Shown here one piece after another: positions 45,650 to 58,101 of a DNA stretch of 64,000 nt; within the stretch, counting starts at the first letter, position 1; every line of letters begins with the position of its first letter. Source of the DNA: Entomortierella parvispora (Eukaryota > Mortierellomycota > Mortierellomycetes > Mortierellales > Mortierellaceae). The translations under genes were made by a program, and so were the position numbers. The stretch covers positions 124,001-188,000 of the forward strand of contig OY752152.1 in NCBI GenBank assembly GCA_963573315.1, in the 5' to 3' direction. The notes under the pieces were generated by a model. It was not told the origin of the DNA. It did not search any database and saw nothing but the letters and a program-made list of their open reading frames with translations.

Positions 45650-48600
45650 TCAGCCAGAAGCTTTTCCTCCGCCCCACATATCCTTCAGGTTTAGGTTCTG
45701 TTTGGTCTGCTCCTCCGCCATCCGCTTTTTGGTTTTGTAGGGCCCTCGCTTTTTCCTTGCCGAATCGGGTGTGGATGCTGGGAGTTGGGCTTGGGGCGGG
45801 ATAGCCGACGTGGTGCCACAATCTGGAACAGAGGCGGCGTCAGCCTCACTGTTGGCAACCTCCCCCTCTCCCTGACTGCTCTCAGCCATTGTCACGTCGC
45901 CACCATTGGGACCCGCAGACCCTCCTTCGTCTTGAAGATTGGTCGCCCTCATCATGTGCAACAAGGTTCGACCACTGCTCACAGGTTTCTCGGCGGCAGC
46001 CTTGGGAGGGCGACCTCGACGCTTAGGAGCAGTCGCTGCGGGTGTCTGTGGGGCCTTTGATGTCTTAGATGCGGCATCATCCCCTCCTCCTGCAGCAGCG
46101 GTCGCTGGTTCAGATGCTGTCAGTGAATTACTAGATGCAGCCCTTGTGAAGATAGGTGCAACTCGGGTCGACTGTCGAGTGGTTGTCCTCTCTGGGGATT
46201 TGGATGGGCCACCTGAGAGTCGAGAGGAAGTCCTTGTAGACGGGCCAGATGCAGAGCTCTCCTGCCCCGAATTGCCTGCAGGAGTAGGTGTTGTTTGCGA
46301 TGCGTCATCGTCTTCTCCGCCTTCTTCATCGTCCTTTTCGGCGTTACCATCCTCTTTCGCAGACCCCTTTTTCGAGGTAGCACCACGTTTGGAAGTGGCT
46401 TTTCCTCGGCCTCGCTTACTTGTGCCTGCAGCCGCTTCGCCTTTTGGTTTGGGTGGTCTGCCAATCTTTCCTGTCCGTGGGCCCCCGTTGGCTGCCGCCT
46501 TTTTAAGACGATAGGCCTCAATCTCGTATTCCAGCTTGTTGTCGCGCCCACCTTCACCCCTGCGGAGTAAAGTGTTGTCGATCCTGACTAAACCACCTGC
46601 AGACCCAGATGCCAGCCATGCTGCAGAATGAAAACAGTTTGACCATTGAACCTAATAAAAAAATATCGAAAACCATGGATTTGTTACTTTGTGACTTGGC
46701 GGTCGACAAGAAAAAAAATTGAGTGTTCTTGGAAACATATTACCCTCTTACCTTTTGAATCGCCACATTGGGTGGAAGGAACGAGATGCTTGAGACTGCT
46801 TGGCTTACAAACTCTTGTCTCTCTTCTTCTTTGTACCGATATACCTGTTCTTTTCTTTCTGAATTATCGTCCTGTACTTGTGAAGCGTCATCGGTTGTAG
46901 AATCGACCTCCATGGTATGTTGGTCATCGTCTTCTGCTTTTTCGAGTTGATAGAGGTTGTTCTGAACCATTCCCTACAAGATGAGGAGGATCATGGCGTT
47001 AGAAATCATGAAAACAAAATCTTGCAAGAAACGTGAGTTGATACATCCATTCATCCATAGACATACATATCCACGTCTAGCCTTGTATGCGGGATTGGTC
47101 ATGAGCACTCTGCCATCCGAGACGGCTGCGGCAGCAAAAGGTTGGTAATTGGAGTACGACATGTCCCATATAACGCCTTTGGAATTAAACAGTTTGAAAC
47201 TGGCACTCTCCTGATACAGCTGACTAAACTTGAGACCGTAATCCACATCAGCATAGGCTGCGCCCTCTGCCCAAGGTATTGCCATAGTGACCATGGGGAC
47301 GCCAAGAAAAGATTTGATATCCAATGGGGCGTGCGTGTCCCGAACATCTGTGTACCGTGTCCGGCCGTCATAGCTGCAAGAAACAATAATCCAAGGGACA
47401 ATGGAGGCGTCGTTGTATCGCATCCAGTCAACACTTCGAATACTGACATCATGTACCTGCGGCGAGTAGATGGGATCAAGGCATTCTATAAAATCGACAA
47501 CATGAAATTAGAGTTTTGGATCAAGTTTGGTAAGTCGACGCAAAGGTGCAGGTCGACTTGGCATGCTCGGGATTTTTTTACCTGCATCCTTCTCTGCCAA
47601 GCTTTCCTTCGACTGACTAAGGAGTTCCTTGGTATCCCAAACATAAACAGTCCCATTTGTGCCGGCAGCTGCCAGTCTTTCTGCCGAACCCCAGCTGATA
47701 CTCATACAGCAAATTTCTCCCACTCGCAACGTGGCAATTGGTTCCTGATATTGTACTAGTCACGCCAGCAGATTGAAACCAGGATTAATTTTTCGGCCGC
47801 AGTCGCCACGTAAAAAAAAATCCCATGCTTACTGTAGACCACATCGGTCGCCTCCATAGAACTGTCAAGATCGAGCTGCCTCCTTAAACTGGTCGGTTCT
47901 GGGACACTAAAAAGTCGGACCGTTCCATCACTGAAGGTGGCCGCCAGGATGCCCAGTCTATCCACCTCTCCTGGTGTTTTGCCCTGTATTTAGAGGGGAA
48001 AAGAGGTTTCACTCTGGAAATTAGAGATACCCTTATGACAGAAAGGGTAGGAACAATGACGTTGACTGACTTACAGCCCTCATCCAGTTTCCGTATGGAC
48101 ACCACTTCAAATCAAACACAGCGCCGTACGAATGCAATATACAAAGAGCTAAACCCGCATCAGGTTTGCCCTGAAGCTCTCCTTCGCCGTCTGTGTTGCA
48201 ATTCATACTCCAGATCTGAATAACATTGGGATGTGGGTCCTGCTTTCCAAGATAATAGAGCTGATCTCGCGATTGACAGTTTTCGTCTGTGTCTGGAAAT
48301 CCTCCTACAGCGATATAATCCACGTTTCCGTGGGGCTTATTCTTGACAGTCGGTAGTGGACACCAATCCAAAGCCCAGACTGAGAGACCTGCGTTCAATA
48401 GATAAAAATCGTTCACACCAGGTTCTACCCAAGCAAAAAAATATTAAAGAATATTAGTCTCGAATGCCGTACTCGCGCAACTGAACAGATCCTGGGGAGG
48501 GATCCTGCCACATACTTTCAGTCGTATCCATGTAATGTGATGTCAAGGCCGGTATATCCACTGTCTGCTGGCGAATGTATGCTTTTGAGGTTGTTAGCAG

Positions 48601-49372
48601 CGGCAGGTATTCGTCCAGGTCTGCAGGCTCCCTATGACACGTTGAGAATAACAGACATGAATATCCAAACTCATTGACACTGTATCAAGATGTTGTCTTC
48701 GTCTTTGCGGTAAGCTTACCGGACAACACGAAAATCCTTGATGTTACAGCCAACATTAAGATACACAGGCTCTTGCAAAAGTTGGGGTTGCATGCTGATA
48801 CTGACGATATCACTAGAGGTGGGTCCTTGATGAGCATCCTTCCAACCTGCCGGCACAACGGTCGCACGGTTGAGCTCTCCCTTTTTATGAACCGGTTTTT
48901 TTTTCTTGGACGGCCGTGGATCCCGAACATATGCCGAATAGGGAGCCAGCTTGTCTTTGAGGGTGGTGGGTACAATTTCAACTCTATCCTCTGTGGGGGG
49001 TAGCGCTGTCTGCTTTGAGCCAGCTCCTAGCGATGTTGGACCTAGTATCCTGTCGACTTCACTGCTAGAGAGCTGATAGGTCATGACGGGTTTCCTATTG
49101 GGCGCTCTCCTTTTCTTTGGCTTTGCCACTGCATCCTCCTCTGACGCGTATTCGTCCTCGTTCTGCAGATCGTCTTCCTCCTCCTCATCCAACTCCAGGT
49201 CCGAGTCGCCGTCTTCCTTTTCTCCATCATGGCCATTGTCAGCTGGTTCCGAGTATTCGTCTGAATCATCATTGTCGCGTGGGCTGGGGTCGTCGTGATC
49301 CGCGTCCCGCTTGGTGGCAGCCTTGATCTTGTCCTGGGCCGCCTTGGCAGCATTACGTGAGGGTCGCGTCAT
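45650..49372 (-). CDS. TFIIIC WD40 subunit (GTF3C2 / Sfc6-like)
   Basis: Eight exons (48720-49372, 48516-48631, 48075-48424, 47833-47983, 47582-47755, 47067-47485, 46752-46973, 45650-46651) total 1029 codons and keep frame at each junction. Order: an acidic N-terminus (DLELDEEEEDD), basic linker, then WD40 repeats with family landmarks LSVWALDWCPLPTVKN, YIAVGGFPDTDE, PNVIQIWSMN, GAVFDLKWCPYGNW, LGILAATFSDGTVRLFS and AAWLASGSAGGLVRI. A long C-terminal tail has AT-hook-like boxes (IGRPPKPKG, KRRGRPPKA). This subunit of TFIIIC helps bind the B box of tRNA genes for RNA polymerase III. It shares a divergent promoter with atg8. Subunit identity is by motif order and is fairly sure. Confidence 0.85.
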
Positions 49373-50098
49373 GGCTCTCGGTTCCTAGTCGGTGGGTCGG
49401 TTCCAGTTGGGTCGGCCTAGTCGGTCACTCTAGTCAGTCACAGTTGAACAGTTGAGAGCAGGTCGGTCGCATGCATGCACGGCAAACAAAAGAAAAGGCA
49501 CACCAGCATGCCACGAATCAACACACATGCACTTGTCACTCGCACACATTCACACCAAAAAAAAAAAAAAAAAAAAGGACGACGCGGTCGGTGGCTCAGC
49601 CGCAGGTGATTGGTCCAGCCAGACCCAGCCACCTGACCCTTGCTTGGCCTCTGACCTGACTGCACACTCCACACTGCACACCACACCACGCAAGAAAGAA
49701 AGAAAAAGGACACCCCGCGTGACTTGCTTCCGAGAGTCGACTGGGCCGCGTCGACTTTGGTCGACATATAGGTATTGGGCGTGATAAATGCTTGGGTCGC
49801 TTGGCAATCAATGCGAAGCTAAGGAAAAAGGGTCTTCTTCCTTTAAATAGCTGCGTGGCCCGCTCCTTCTCTTTGCATTCATCCATCCATCCCATCCCAT
49901 CCTAACCCAACCCAACCTCACTCTCTTTCTCTCTTTGATACTGCTGCGGCACTCTTTTCCTTCGTCTTTTGCCTGCATCTCTCCTAACTCTGCTCCACCC
50001 ACACTCGCTCTCGCTCTCAACTTCACCAGCACCCCCTTCCCTCCTACCCACTCACCCACTCGCTCTCCCGCCCACACCCAGCGCTCATATACACCACA
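49373..50098. promoter_or_regulatory. Divergent promoter between TFIIIC subunit and atg8
   Basis: 726-bp spacer that includes an 18-A run (49558-49575) and a CCCATCC/AACCCAACCC and CT-rich block (about 49884-49935) upstream of the atg8 start. No other gene is seen. Confidence 0.5.
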
Positions 50099-50679
50099 AT
50101 GGTTCGATCCGCATTCCAACAAGAACATGTCTTTGGTATGTCCTTCTATCCCTTCTTCACCGCCAAAAGCTCTCGTCGTCTCGACTCTCGCTAACCGACT
50201 CTTCTATCGGCTCTTCATCCCTTCTAGAGAAACGCAAAGCCGAGGCAGAGCGTATCCGCCAAAAGTACCCCGACCGCATTCCCGTAAGCTAAGCGTGACT
50301 GAGGGATTTATTCGCCCCTCCCCCTTCGCATGTTTTGTGCACGCAGCGTCGCTGACACCATAAATTTTTCTATCCTTTTCTCCACTTTTAGGTCATCTGT
50401 GAAAAAGTGGACAAGTCAGATATTGCAACCATCGACAAGAAGAAATATCTCGTGCCCGCAGACCTCACAGTCGGTCAATTTGTCTATGTGATTCGTAAAC
50501 GTATCAAGCTTTCTCCCGAGAAGGCAATCTTCATTTTTGTCAATGAAGTCCTTCCCCCAACAGCTGCGCTCATGTCATCAATTTACGAAGAGCATCAGGA
50601 TAAGGATGGCTTCCTCTACATCACATATTCGGGCGAGAACACCTTTGGCTCCGAACTCGAGACCACGGAGACAGACTAG
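50099..50679 (+). CDS. ATG8: Autophagy ubiquitin-like protein Atg8
   Basis: Exons 50099-50135, 50228-50283 and 50392-50679 give 126 residues. The sequence is a standard Atg8/GABARAP fold: [46 protein letters not shown] and [15 protein letters not shown]. The processing site is clear: YSGENTFG with the Gly to be exposed by Atg4, followed by a nine-residue tail SELETTETD. Conjugation of that Gly to phosphatidylethanolamine drives autophagosome growth. The tail is longer than the single residue of yeast Atg8, as in many fungi. An AATAAA signal lies about 245 bp downstream. Confidence 0.98.
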
Positions 50680-50925
50680 CAATGAAGATGCCCCGCCAGC
50701 TGTCGACTTTCAGTTTCTCTCCTTGTTTTTTTTTTCATGAATGACTGTTTGTTTACCCACAGAGGATTGTTCTCAGTGTGCCATGCCCTCTTCAATATTC
50801 TATCTCTGTATTTGTCTCGCACACCCTTGCTATCGCCTCAGTGGGTGAGGGAGGGCGCTCTGGTCTTTGTCCAGTTCATGTTCACGCCCTCTGTACGTTG
50901 TTCTCTTCTCTTTTTTTTCCACATA

Positions 50926-50931
50926 AATAAA
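50926..50931 (+). terminator. AATAAA polyadenylation signal of atg8
   Basis: AATAAA in an AT-rich stretch 247 bp past the atg8 stop and 38 bp before the stop of the convergent membrane-protein gene. Confidence 0.5.
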
Positions 50932-50968
50932 AAAGAACTATTGCGCTGCTGTTGCTTCGATACATAAT

Positions 50969-52078
50969 CTATGCATCCTTGTAGTGAACGTTCTCTGTGG
51001 GCGCCGACTGGTCTTCAGCTTGATCCTGCGATCGCTCTCCAGTCTTCACAACGGACTCGATATACTCGTTTGCTTCCTGAATGACAGACTCGACGTCAAT
51101 CCTGCTCATAGCTTGATCTCGGGCCTCCTTGTATTCGAGGTCCGAAAGAAGAATCCCATGCTCCACCTCGCGTTTCTTCCAATACTCCACAAATTGCTTC
51201 CTCAACAATGGGTCTCTCAATGAAGCGACTCTGGCGAGCTGCAGGGCCCGATGCCGTCCAATCATGGCCTCCTGTGCATGACAGAGGTCGCCCAAGATTT
51301 CCACCTCATCTCGAGGGCCTGTGTTCCCACCTCGACTGGATCTCCACAGCATGCCAATGATAACGAGGGTCATGGCTGCCAAACATCCGTGACGGATACG
51401 ATGGGCTCCTAGAGCTCCTGCTGTGCCCTCCAAGCCCATGTAGGCAGACAATGAGCCAGACTCGATACCTCTGTTGATGACCGCATATTCCACGCATGCA
51501 AAAAAGAAGAGGACGGCCAACCCCCAGGTTCTGTACTTGTTGAGATGCGACGTGGCGGTGGTGGCCATTCCGAGAAGGACTGCGGATCCTACATAGGCAG
51601 CCATCGCTCCAGGAACAAGGTACAATAGATAATCATTTGGCTCCGAGCAGTGATCACACCCCAAGAGGGCGTCATGACCAAACACCTTGTACAGCCATCG
51701 GCTCTCCATGGCCTTGAATCGTTCCCGGAGACTGTCTGGGAACCGGGTCAGAAAAGTCGGGTCTCCGGCGACTCGTTCTTTCCAGGATTGGTGAAGAATG
51801 AAATTGGGACAATCCGCTGGCAATCCAAGGGTCTTGAAGATGTCGCGAGGTGTCTGAAAAGACAGGGCTGCAAGATGGTACAGCAGCGTCAAGGCGAGGA
51901 GGGCTGCCACGAACGTGTTCCAGCGGGTCACTGCTACTGGCGTCTTCTGGGCGCCCTGCTTGCCGAGGCGCTGGAGAGGAGATGGTGGCGGGGCCTTTGC
52001 GTTGAGAGAGCGTAGAGCATTGAAGGCATATGGAAGTCCAATGATCACTAGAATTTGAATGATGGACGAATCAATCAT
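50969..52078 (-). CDS. Conserved-type multi-pass membrane protein, unknown function
   Basis: Intronless, 369 residues. Hydrophobic segments near residues 5-20, 53-72, 153-172, 183-202 and 232-247 predict several membrane helices. Between helices two and three lies a loop with CPNF and GCDHC, so paired cysteines may bind metal or form a disulfide. The last 120 residues are charged and helical (RKQFVEYWKKREVEHGILLSDLEYKEARDQAM), likely cytosolic. I recognise the general look of a fungal membrane protein but no named family. It is convergent with atg8. Confidence 0.7.
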   Translation of the reverse strand: MIDSSIIQILVIIGLPYAFNALRSLNAKAPPPSPLQRLGKQGAQKTPVAVTRWNTFVAALLALTLLYHLAALSFQTPRDIFKTLGLPADCPNFILHQSWKERVAGDPTFLTRFPDSLRERFKAMESRWLYKVFGHDALLGCDHCSEPNDYLLYLVPGAMAAYVGSAVLLGMATTATSHLNKYRTWGLAVLFFFACVEYAVINRGIESGSLSAYMGLEGTAGALGAHRIRHGCLAAMTLVIIGMLWRSSRGGNTGPRDEVEILGDLCHAQEAMIGRHRALQLARVASLRDPLLRKQFVEYWKKREVEHGILLSDLEYKEARDQAMSRIDVESVIQEANEYIESVVKTGERSQDQAEDQSAPTENVHYKDA

Positions 52079-52782
52079 GACACAGGGAGGAAGGTTCTGG
52101 CTCGCCGAGGCAGCACAGAGTGGAGGATGGATGATGGATGGGGGGGGGAGAGAGAGGAACTGAAAGAAGAAGAGGAGGGATGGAAGGATGGAAACGATGG
52201 CAAGGATGGCAAACTAGGAAAAGGGGGCGAGGCGAGCAGTCAAAGGAAATGCTCAGTTTTTTCGCAGGTGCCTCGTGAAAGCCGCCTGGGACATTCCTGG
52301 GGGCTGTTGACGGCGCTGATACAGGATCTTGGTGCTATGGTAGAACTGGCACTGATACAGAAGCTGGTATCAAAGCAGATGCCATGTTGGTAATCTGATT
52401 CCGTCGGCGCCAGCCCTGCAGCCAACAGGTCCACCAAGCTGTTTGATCTTCTATCCTCCTCGTCTCTGCCTCTGTTTGGTTGATGCGGTCCATTCTCGTC
52501 GGTAGTCGTTGCCAATGCGGCTACTACGGTGGTCGCGGATTCTGGATGCCGAATCGTCTTTGTTGTTGGCACCCCTGGGGCTATCAATCATCATCCACGG
52601 AGAAAAGGACTTGACCAGGGACGGCCAAGAATGCATCGCGTCGTGTCAATGAACTAGGGGCTTGCCACCAAAATCGCGAAATTTGTGACAGTGCAAAAAA
52701 AAAAAAAAAAAAAATCACCCTTCACTCGGCAAAGCAATATTCATTCATTATTCTTGACCCGCCAACTCGCTCGACCTCATGC
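52079..52782. other. Spacer between membrane protein and zinc-finger genes
   Basis: Divergent upstream region of about 700 bp. Contains a GGATG-rich stretch (52120-52210) and a 20-A run near 52695. A minus-strand open frame (52240-52636) has weak protein character and is not supported as a gene. Confidence 0.45.
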
Positions 52783-53771
52783 ATGGACGACAGGCTGTCC
52801 GACGATCCGACCGGACGGGTGTTTGCTTGGAAGGAACTGTCGCAGGCGGAGCTGGATCAGATCGCACATGATTCGCACAAGCAGAGGCAAGCCAGGCTGA
52901 TGGTACGTTGCAGTTTGACATTAAACCGGAATGAAGGGTTCATTCTTTTTCTCATGACTTGACCGACTGACGATCCTGTCCTTTTTTTTTTTTGTAGAAG
53001 GACCCTCCGAAATGCTCATATTGTCCAAACGCCCGCTTCACCTCTCTGACAATGTTCAGAACACACTGTCAGTCCAAGGCGCATCGGATTCGGGTTCGTG
53101 GAATCCAGAAAACTCAAAAGAAGGGCTTTCAAACTTCCTCGGCGCGCACGTTCACAAACACCTATGACCCCTCAGGCACCGATGGACAGTCATCGAGCGA
53201 CTCTTTAGATGGCAAGGGTACGCGTGCGCTCATATGCGACGATGCTGACAAAGGGGTTGAAAGCGCTGACCATCGTGGCTCTAGACTTGAGCCACCTGAT
53301 CTCGGTGAGTCGCGTGAAAGAAAGAAGTTGGATTCTGGGAGACTGCAGGCAAAGAAGACGGAGACTGCAGCAACTGGACAGACCTCAGATCCCCAGGAAC
53401 GAAATTTGAAAGGCACCAACGCCAATCCCAAAAAGAATCCCGTCTGCCCCCTCTGCCACGGTTCGACACTGCGCAAACACTCCTTGAGGAGTCATCTTTT
53501 GAGCGCCAAACACATGAAAGCTGTGCGTAAATTTATGCAGACGTGGTCGGGTCCGATCCCTCCCAGCAGCGAAACGGACGTGCTGTCTGCTATGGACCCG
53601 TACTGTTGGGGCGCCGCAGTGGGTGCGGAGGAAGAACGCGATGAGGAAGCGGAGGAGGACGAGGAGGAGGACGAGGAGGAGATAGATATTGACATGTTGC
53701 CAGCATCCCTTGAAGGGGATTCATATGATAGTTTGAGTGCGCAAGAAGTTGACATGGATCTCAGTGAATAA
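52783..53771 (+). CDS. Two-finger C2H2 (U1/matrin-like) zinc-finger protein
   Basis: Exons 52783-52902 and 52998-53771 give 297 residues. The first exon is a 40-residue acidic/helical start ending QRQARLM. The second begins KDPPKCSYCPNARFTSLTMF with C-x2-C and, after the spacer, H-x5-H: a zinc finger ending CQSKAH. A long hydrophilic linker leads to a second finger CPLCHGSTLRKHSLRSHLLSAKH near residues 220-245. The tail is very acidic (EEDEEEDEEE). The long His spacing is typical of RNA- or splicing-linked fingers. The biological role is unknown. The upstream gene is divergent; ITPase follows 164 bp downstream. Confidence 0.75.
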
Positions 53772-53934
53772 ACTGGGCAAACAGGCCGCGCCTCCTCTAT
53801 CTTGATCCCACTGGGTTGCTTGGGCGCAGATCGGCGCCAATGTGTCATGGTGACCAACTCTAAGCCACTTATTATAAAAATGCGATCTAGGTGCAATGTC
53901 AACTGCATCCCTTCTCTTTTCATTACGACGCGCC

Positions 53935-55046
53935 ATGTCTCTCAAGAAACTCGGTAGGGTGACAGAACCCTGAGCCTTCTTCCACCAACTCGAGATCAAT
54001 TGTGACTGAATGAACTGACATTTCCATCGTGTTTTATTCTTTCATTCAACTAGTATTTGTCACAGGTACGCAGCTCTTTTTTTTTTTTTTTTAAGAGAAG
54101 AAACTCTCATGTCCTTTCTCCCGTACTTACATAAAAGCGGACTAAACTCTTGAATATCATTTAGGAAACAAGAACAAACTGGCAGAGGTCCAGCAGATCC
54201 TTGGTCCTCATGTGGATCTGCACAATGTCAAGCTTGACTGTAGGTTTTTACTTTGTTGATCTGCTCTGGTGCGTTTGCCTAGGCTTACCCTCTATATTAA
54301 ACGCTATAGTGCCAGAGTTTCAAGGAACAACCCAGGATGTTGCCAGGGAGAAGTGCAAGCTGGCAGCTGATATTGTAAATCGTCTACTCAGGACCAAACT
54401 TTTGAACCCGTTCACGATATTGCAGGATACAGACGAGTAACCAACTTGCCTTGCTCTACCTCTTTAGGTGAAGGGACCTGTCATCACAGAGGACACCAGT
54501 CTTGGATTTAATGCCCTGAACGGTCTTCCTGGCCCTTACATGTAAGAATATTTGCAATGAACAGGAGAACAAGACAGCTTGGACTCTTCAAAAGACCCCT
54601 GCAATCTTACCATAAACCCGATCCATATCACGATAGCAAGTGGTTTTTGGAGGGTGTCGGCCATACCGGATTGAACAAGATGCTGGATGGATTCGACGAT
54701 CGTTCCGCATTCGCGCTTTGCACCTTTGCTCTTTCAGAAGGTCCAGGCACCGAACCCATTCTGTTTGAAGGCCGTAACGATGTAAGAGCAGTTTGATCTC
54801 TTTTAGGAAGGACACCGTCGAAGTGTCTGATCTGCTTGTATTCACTTATTTGTTTTGGTTGCCTGTGTTCAGGGAACCATTGTGGCTGCTCGTGGACCCA
54901 CTAACTTTGGTTGGGACCCAGTGTTCCTGCCTAATGGATACGATACCACCTATGCCGAAATGGACAAGGACACCAAGAACACCATCTCGCATCGGTCTCG
55001 CGCCCTTGCCAAGCTGCGCGAATATCTGGAAAAGGATTCTGCGTAA
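53935..55046 (+). CDS. HAM1: Inosine triphosphate pyrophosphatase (ITPase/HAM1)
   Basis: Seven exons (53935-53953, 54054-54065, 54165-54239, 54310-54374, 54468-54541, 54637-54781, 54873-55046) total 188 codons and give a 187-residue protein, the normal size. It hydrolyses ITP, dITP and XTP to monophosphates, keeping damaged purines out of nucleic acids. Motifs: [17 protein letters not shown] (spread over three exons), [45 protein letters not shown] and [11 protein letters not shown]. Exon 2 is only 12 nt and supplies part of the first motif. The motif cannot be read without it, which supports the microexon. It is probably cytosolic. Convergent with the FAS1 gene. Confidence 0.95.
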
Positions 55047-55095
55047 AACATCAAGGACGAATAGTATGTCGAAGTTATGAAAAAGATAGAGCTTT

Positions 55096-55101
55096 AATAA
55101 A
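55096..55101 (+). terminator. AATAAA polyadenylation signal of the ITPase gene
   Basis: AATAAA 50 bp past the ITPase stop and 14 bp before the stop of the convergent FAS1 gene, so the 3' untranslated regions overlap. Confidence 0.55.
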
Positions 55102-55114
55102 TGATGCCATGTCT

Positions 55115-58020
55115 TTATACATCTGTATGAGATTGAGTAGATACATCTTCTTCCGGGGCGTGTTCACTAGCGGTCACTTGAGCATTGTTGTCCAGGCCTG
55201 ACTCAGGCGCCGGTGCCTGCACAGCAGCTTCCTCATCCAGCAGCTCTCTGTTTGCTGTTGGCACAGGGGCATAGCCTTCGATTTGCCTCAACTCTTGGAC
55301 CAATGCGTGCATGGAGTGCACTGTTAAAGCACAAATTCCAATCGTGCCTAGGAGCGCCAACAGGGCAAGGCAGATCCAAAACCATGCATTGTGCAGGAGA
55401 TCAGGGTCTCCAGGGAGTAGCACTCGGTCAATGACATAAACAACGCCGCTGAACTGTCTATTGGTGGCAGTCGTCACTGTCAACGGGAACTGCTTCCACT
55501 GTGAACCCTGCTCTGTATCTGCCTGAACGTGATAGCCTGTGACGTCCTCATAGTCTCGCCAGGCTGGATGCGCTCTACCATGGTCTATGACTGTGGCCTC
55601 TTTGTTGAATCCAGCTCCCTTTACTCGAACACCAAAGGTCTTTCTGAGGTGGTGCCTTCTTAAGCTCAGTCGCGCCTCACTGTTGAGCAGACTGGGCTCT
55701 TCCTCCTCACTATCATTGTTAAGCTCCATCAGCTTTCCTGGTACCACATGGAGTCGAACCAGTCTGCCCATAAAGTCGGCATCGTTCAGAGACCCCTGGA
55801 GGTTGGCTTCTTCAAAGGCTTTGTCCGTGGGTGCAAAAATTGTAAAATCTTGATCCCATTCGGTTAGCAATCGACTCAGGTTGGAGATTTGGAAAGCACG
55901 AAGAAAGTTGGCAGTATCCGCGCCTTGGAGCACATTGTAAAGGTTGATGGACAAGGATGGCGGCAGAGACACTGCAGAGACTGTGTGAACCACACCAGAT
56001 TCAACAAGCAAATCTACGATAGAAATATGATTTCATGGAAACAATCGTTAAAAATAAGGAAAGAGAACGTTTCTTTCAGTTGGGTGAATACCTTTGCCTG
56101 TCAGTTGCCCTGAAACCTGGCCTGCCTGTTCTCCTCCTCCTGCTTTGACATATATCGTATCCCCCTTCTTGTCTAACACTAGATCATCCCCTTGCGAGGT
56201 CTTGATCACACTTCTGCCAGACGCGATATCCGCAGTGTAAAGAACACGGTTGTACTGTGTGTCTACAATTGCATACCGAACAACAGCCTCAAGAGCTTCC
56301 AAAGATCCGGTGTGATTGGCTCGCAGGAAATTGGTGACAACTCCTAACGCCTGCCAGGCAGGGTTGCCGGGTGCAAACACAGTGACCCCTCGTGCATCCG
56401 ATATCCGACGTCCTAATCCTACAGCTTTCAGAGCTTGGTTGAACCCTGACAACAAATCCTGTTGCTTCAATGCATTTAACAAGGATGGAGGCGGTACCAG
56501 CGGCCTAGCGATTGTGTAAATAAGGGACTTTCCAACTTGCACTAGAATTCAGAATGGCCATTGAACACCAGATCGTTAGTAAACCGTAACAGACACGAAC
56601 CTTTGACCAATTGAAGTACTGCTGCCTTACCAGGCGCTCCGTCGATTTCAGCTCCATTGATTGCCACCACACTACGTCGATGGTCTTGACGAATGGAAAT
56701 TTTGGATTTTTGAGCTCGACCATTCAGCTCGTCAGTAACGAGCTCCGTCTCCAAGAGTTGTCCGTCTTGAAAGTTGTAGACTTGCTTCCTCCCGGGCACG
56801 ATGTGATAAAGTAGTGCATCGATATCGGCGTTTTCAAGTGTCGAGTCCGACCCCGAGTCCTGAGGCGCAAAAATAGTGTAACTAGCCTCGGGGTCATCAA
56901 TGTAATGACTCAAGCCAGCCTGTCTCAAGCGCTCCACAAAGTTGGTAGAATTGAGTCCGATAAGATACTTTGCTGATGTCCACACGAGACTGCTGGGTAA
57001 AAGTGGTCGTGATACTACATGGATGGCACCGTTGGAGGCCAAAATGTCTGCCTGTCGGACCTCGGAATTGTCTACCATCCAATGTCCGTCTTCTAGGCTT
57101 GTAGCTAACTCTTGTCCCTCAAGCGTCGAAATACCACTGCTTCCGTCCTGTACATCTTCCTGGTAGAGGGCCCCTTTATGAATATGATGTTGGATTGTGA
57201 TTTTCAAGTCGTCGTGTCCTTGGGGGTGACTAAGGTATCGACGTTGTACTTGGCTAAGTTTTTCAAGCGCATTGGAGGATGGAGCGAAAAGAGTGTATGG
57301 TCGATGGCGTCGAAGCAGAGTATCTAGGCCTGCATTGTGGATGAAGTTGTACAAGTCCTTGAGCTCGACATGAGCGAGCATCGTGTCAACTAGGGGGAGG
57401 GGGTTATAGGGTTAGACAAAACTAGACAAGAGTCTTCTTATCGCCATGACGCAGAGAAAAGGTCGAGTGTCAATTAATTTACCAAGGTCCACTGGCGGCA
57501 CCATCAGACGACTGACGACATGGACGACACCATTATCAGCAACCCAGTCCACCCCAAGCAGTTCTGCATTTCCAACCAAGATCTTGTTGCGCCGTCCAGG
57601 AATCGAGCTTGGTCTGGATACTGCCACTCTTTGACCTTCCTGGTTATCGCCAAGGAAGCCATCCCTGACCAGTACTGTCTCCAGTAGCATGGCATTTTTG
57701 AAGCTGCCGCTTGATCGACTCTCCGGCAAGATATGGTACAGCAACATGTCTTTGTCGATAGAGCGATGCTCTTTGTCCCATTGAAGGAATGCATCGTTTG
57801 TAGGCGCGAAAAAAGTGCATGTCCTGCGGTTATTCAAGTAAGGGATAAGTCGGTGCCGTTGAAGCTCTTTAATAAGTCGAGAGAACCCAGGGTCTGCGGA
57901 GACGACGTCAATAACGGTCTTTGAGGCGTCCACTCCTGGCAGCACAGAGAACGTGGCCAAGAGGGTGGCTGCCAGCGCCAATACCAGACGGAAAGTGTCA
58001 TGGACTCGCGAGCGTGGCAT
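55115..58020 (-). CDS. Four-domain fasciclin (FAS1) type I membrane protein
   Basis: Exons 57483-58020, 56601-57389, 56092-56541 and 55115-56013 join to 891 residues. A signal peptide (LVLALAATLLATFSVLPGVDA) is followed by successive FAS1 domains, each with the H1-like box (TCTFFAPTNDAF, PYTLFAPSSNAL, YTIFAPQDSG, GVTVFAPGNPAW, FTIFAPTDKAF) and an H2-like end (NGVVHVVSRLMVPP, NGAIHVVSRPLLP, SGVVHTVSAV). At least four domains are clear; a fifth partial box occurs. Near the C-terminus FWICLALLALLGTIGICALTV is one membrane helix, with a cytosolic acidic tail. FAS1 proteins mediate adhesion at the cell surface or vacuole. The ATG at MPRSRV is chosen because it begins the signal peptide. Confidence 0.9.
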
Positions 58021-58101
58021 TGAAGTGGAATGTGAGGGAGGAATGTGCTCTAACACAAGCGAGAGAAGCAAAGGAGAGTCAAGGGAGAAGAGGGAAAGGT
58101 C

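Noticed and set aside
45939..46514. Plus-strand open frame of 191 codons
   Set aside because: Antisense of the AT-hook tail exon of the TFIIIC subunit.
52240..52636. Minus-strand open frames between two genes
   Set aside because: They lie in a divergent upstream region, lack a family and show low-complexity composition.
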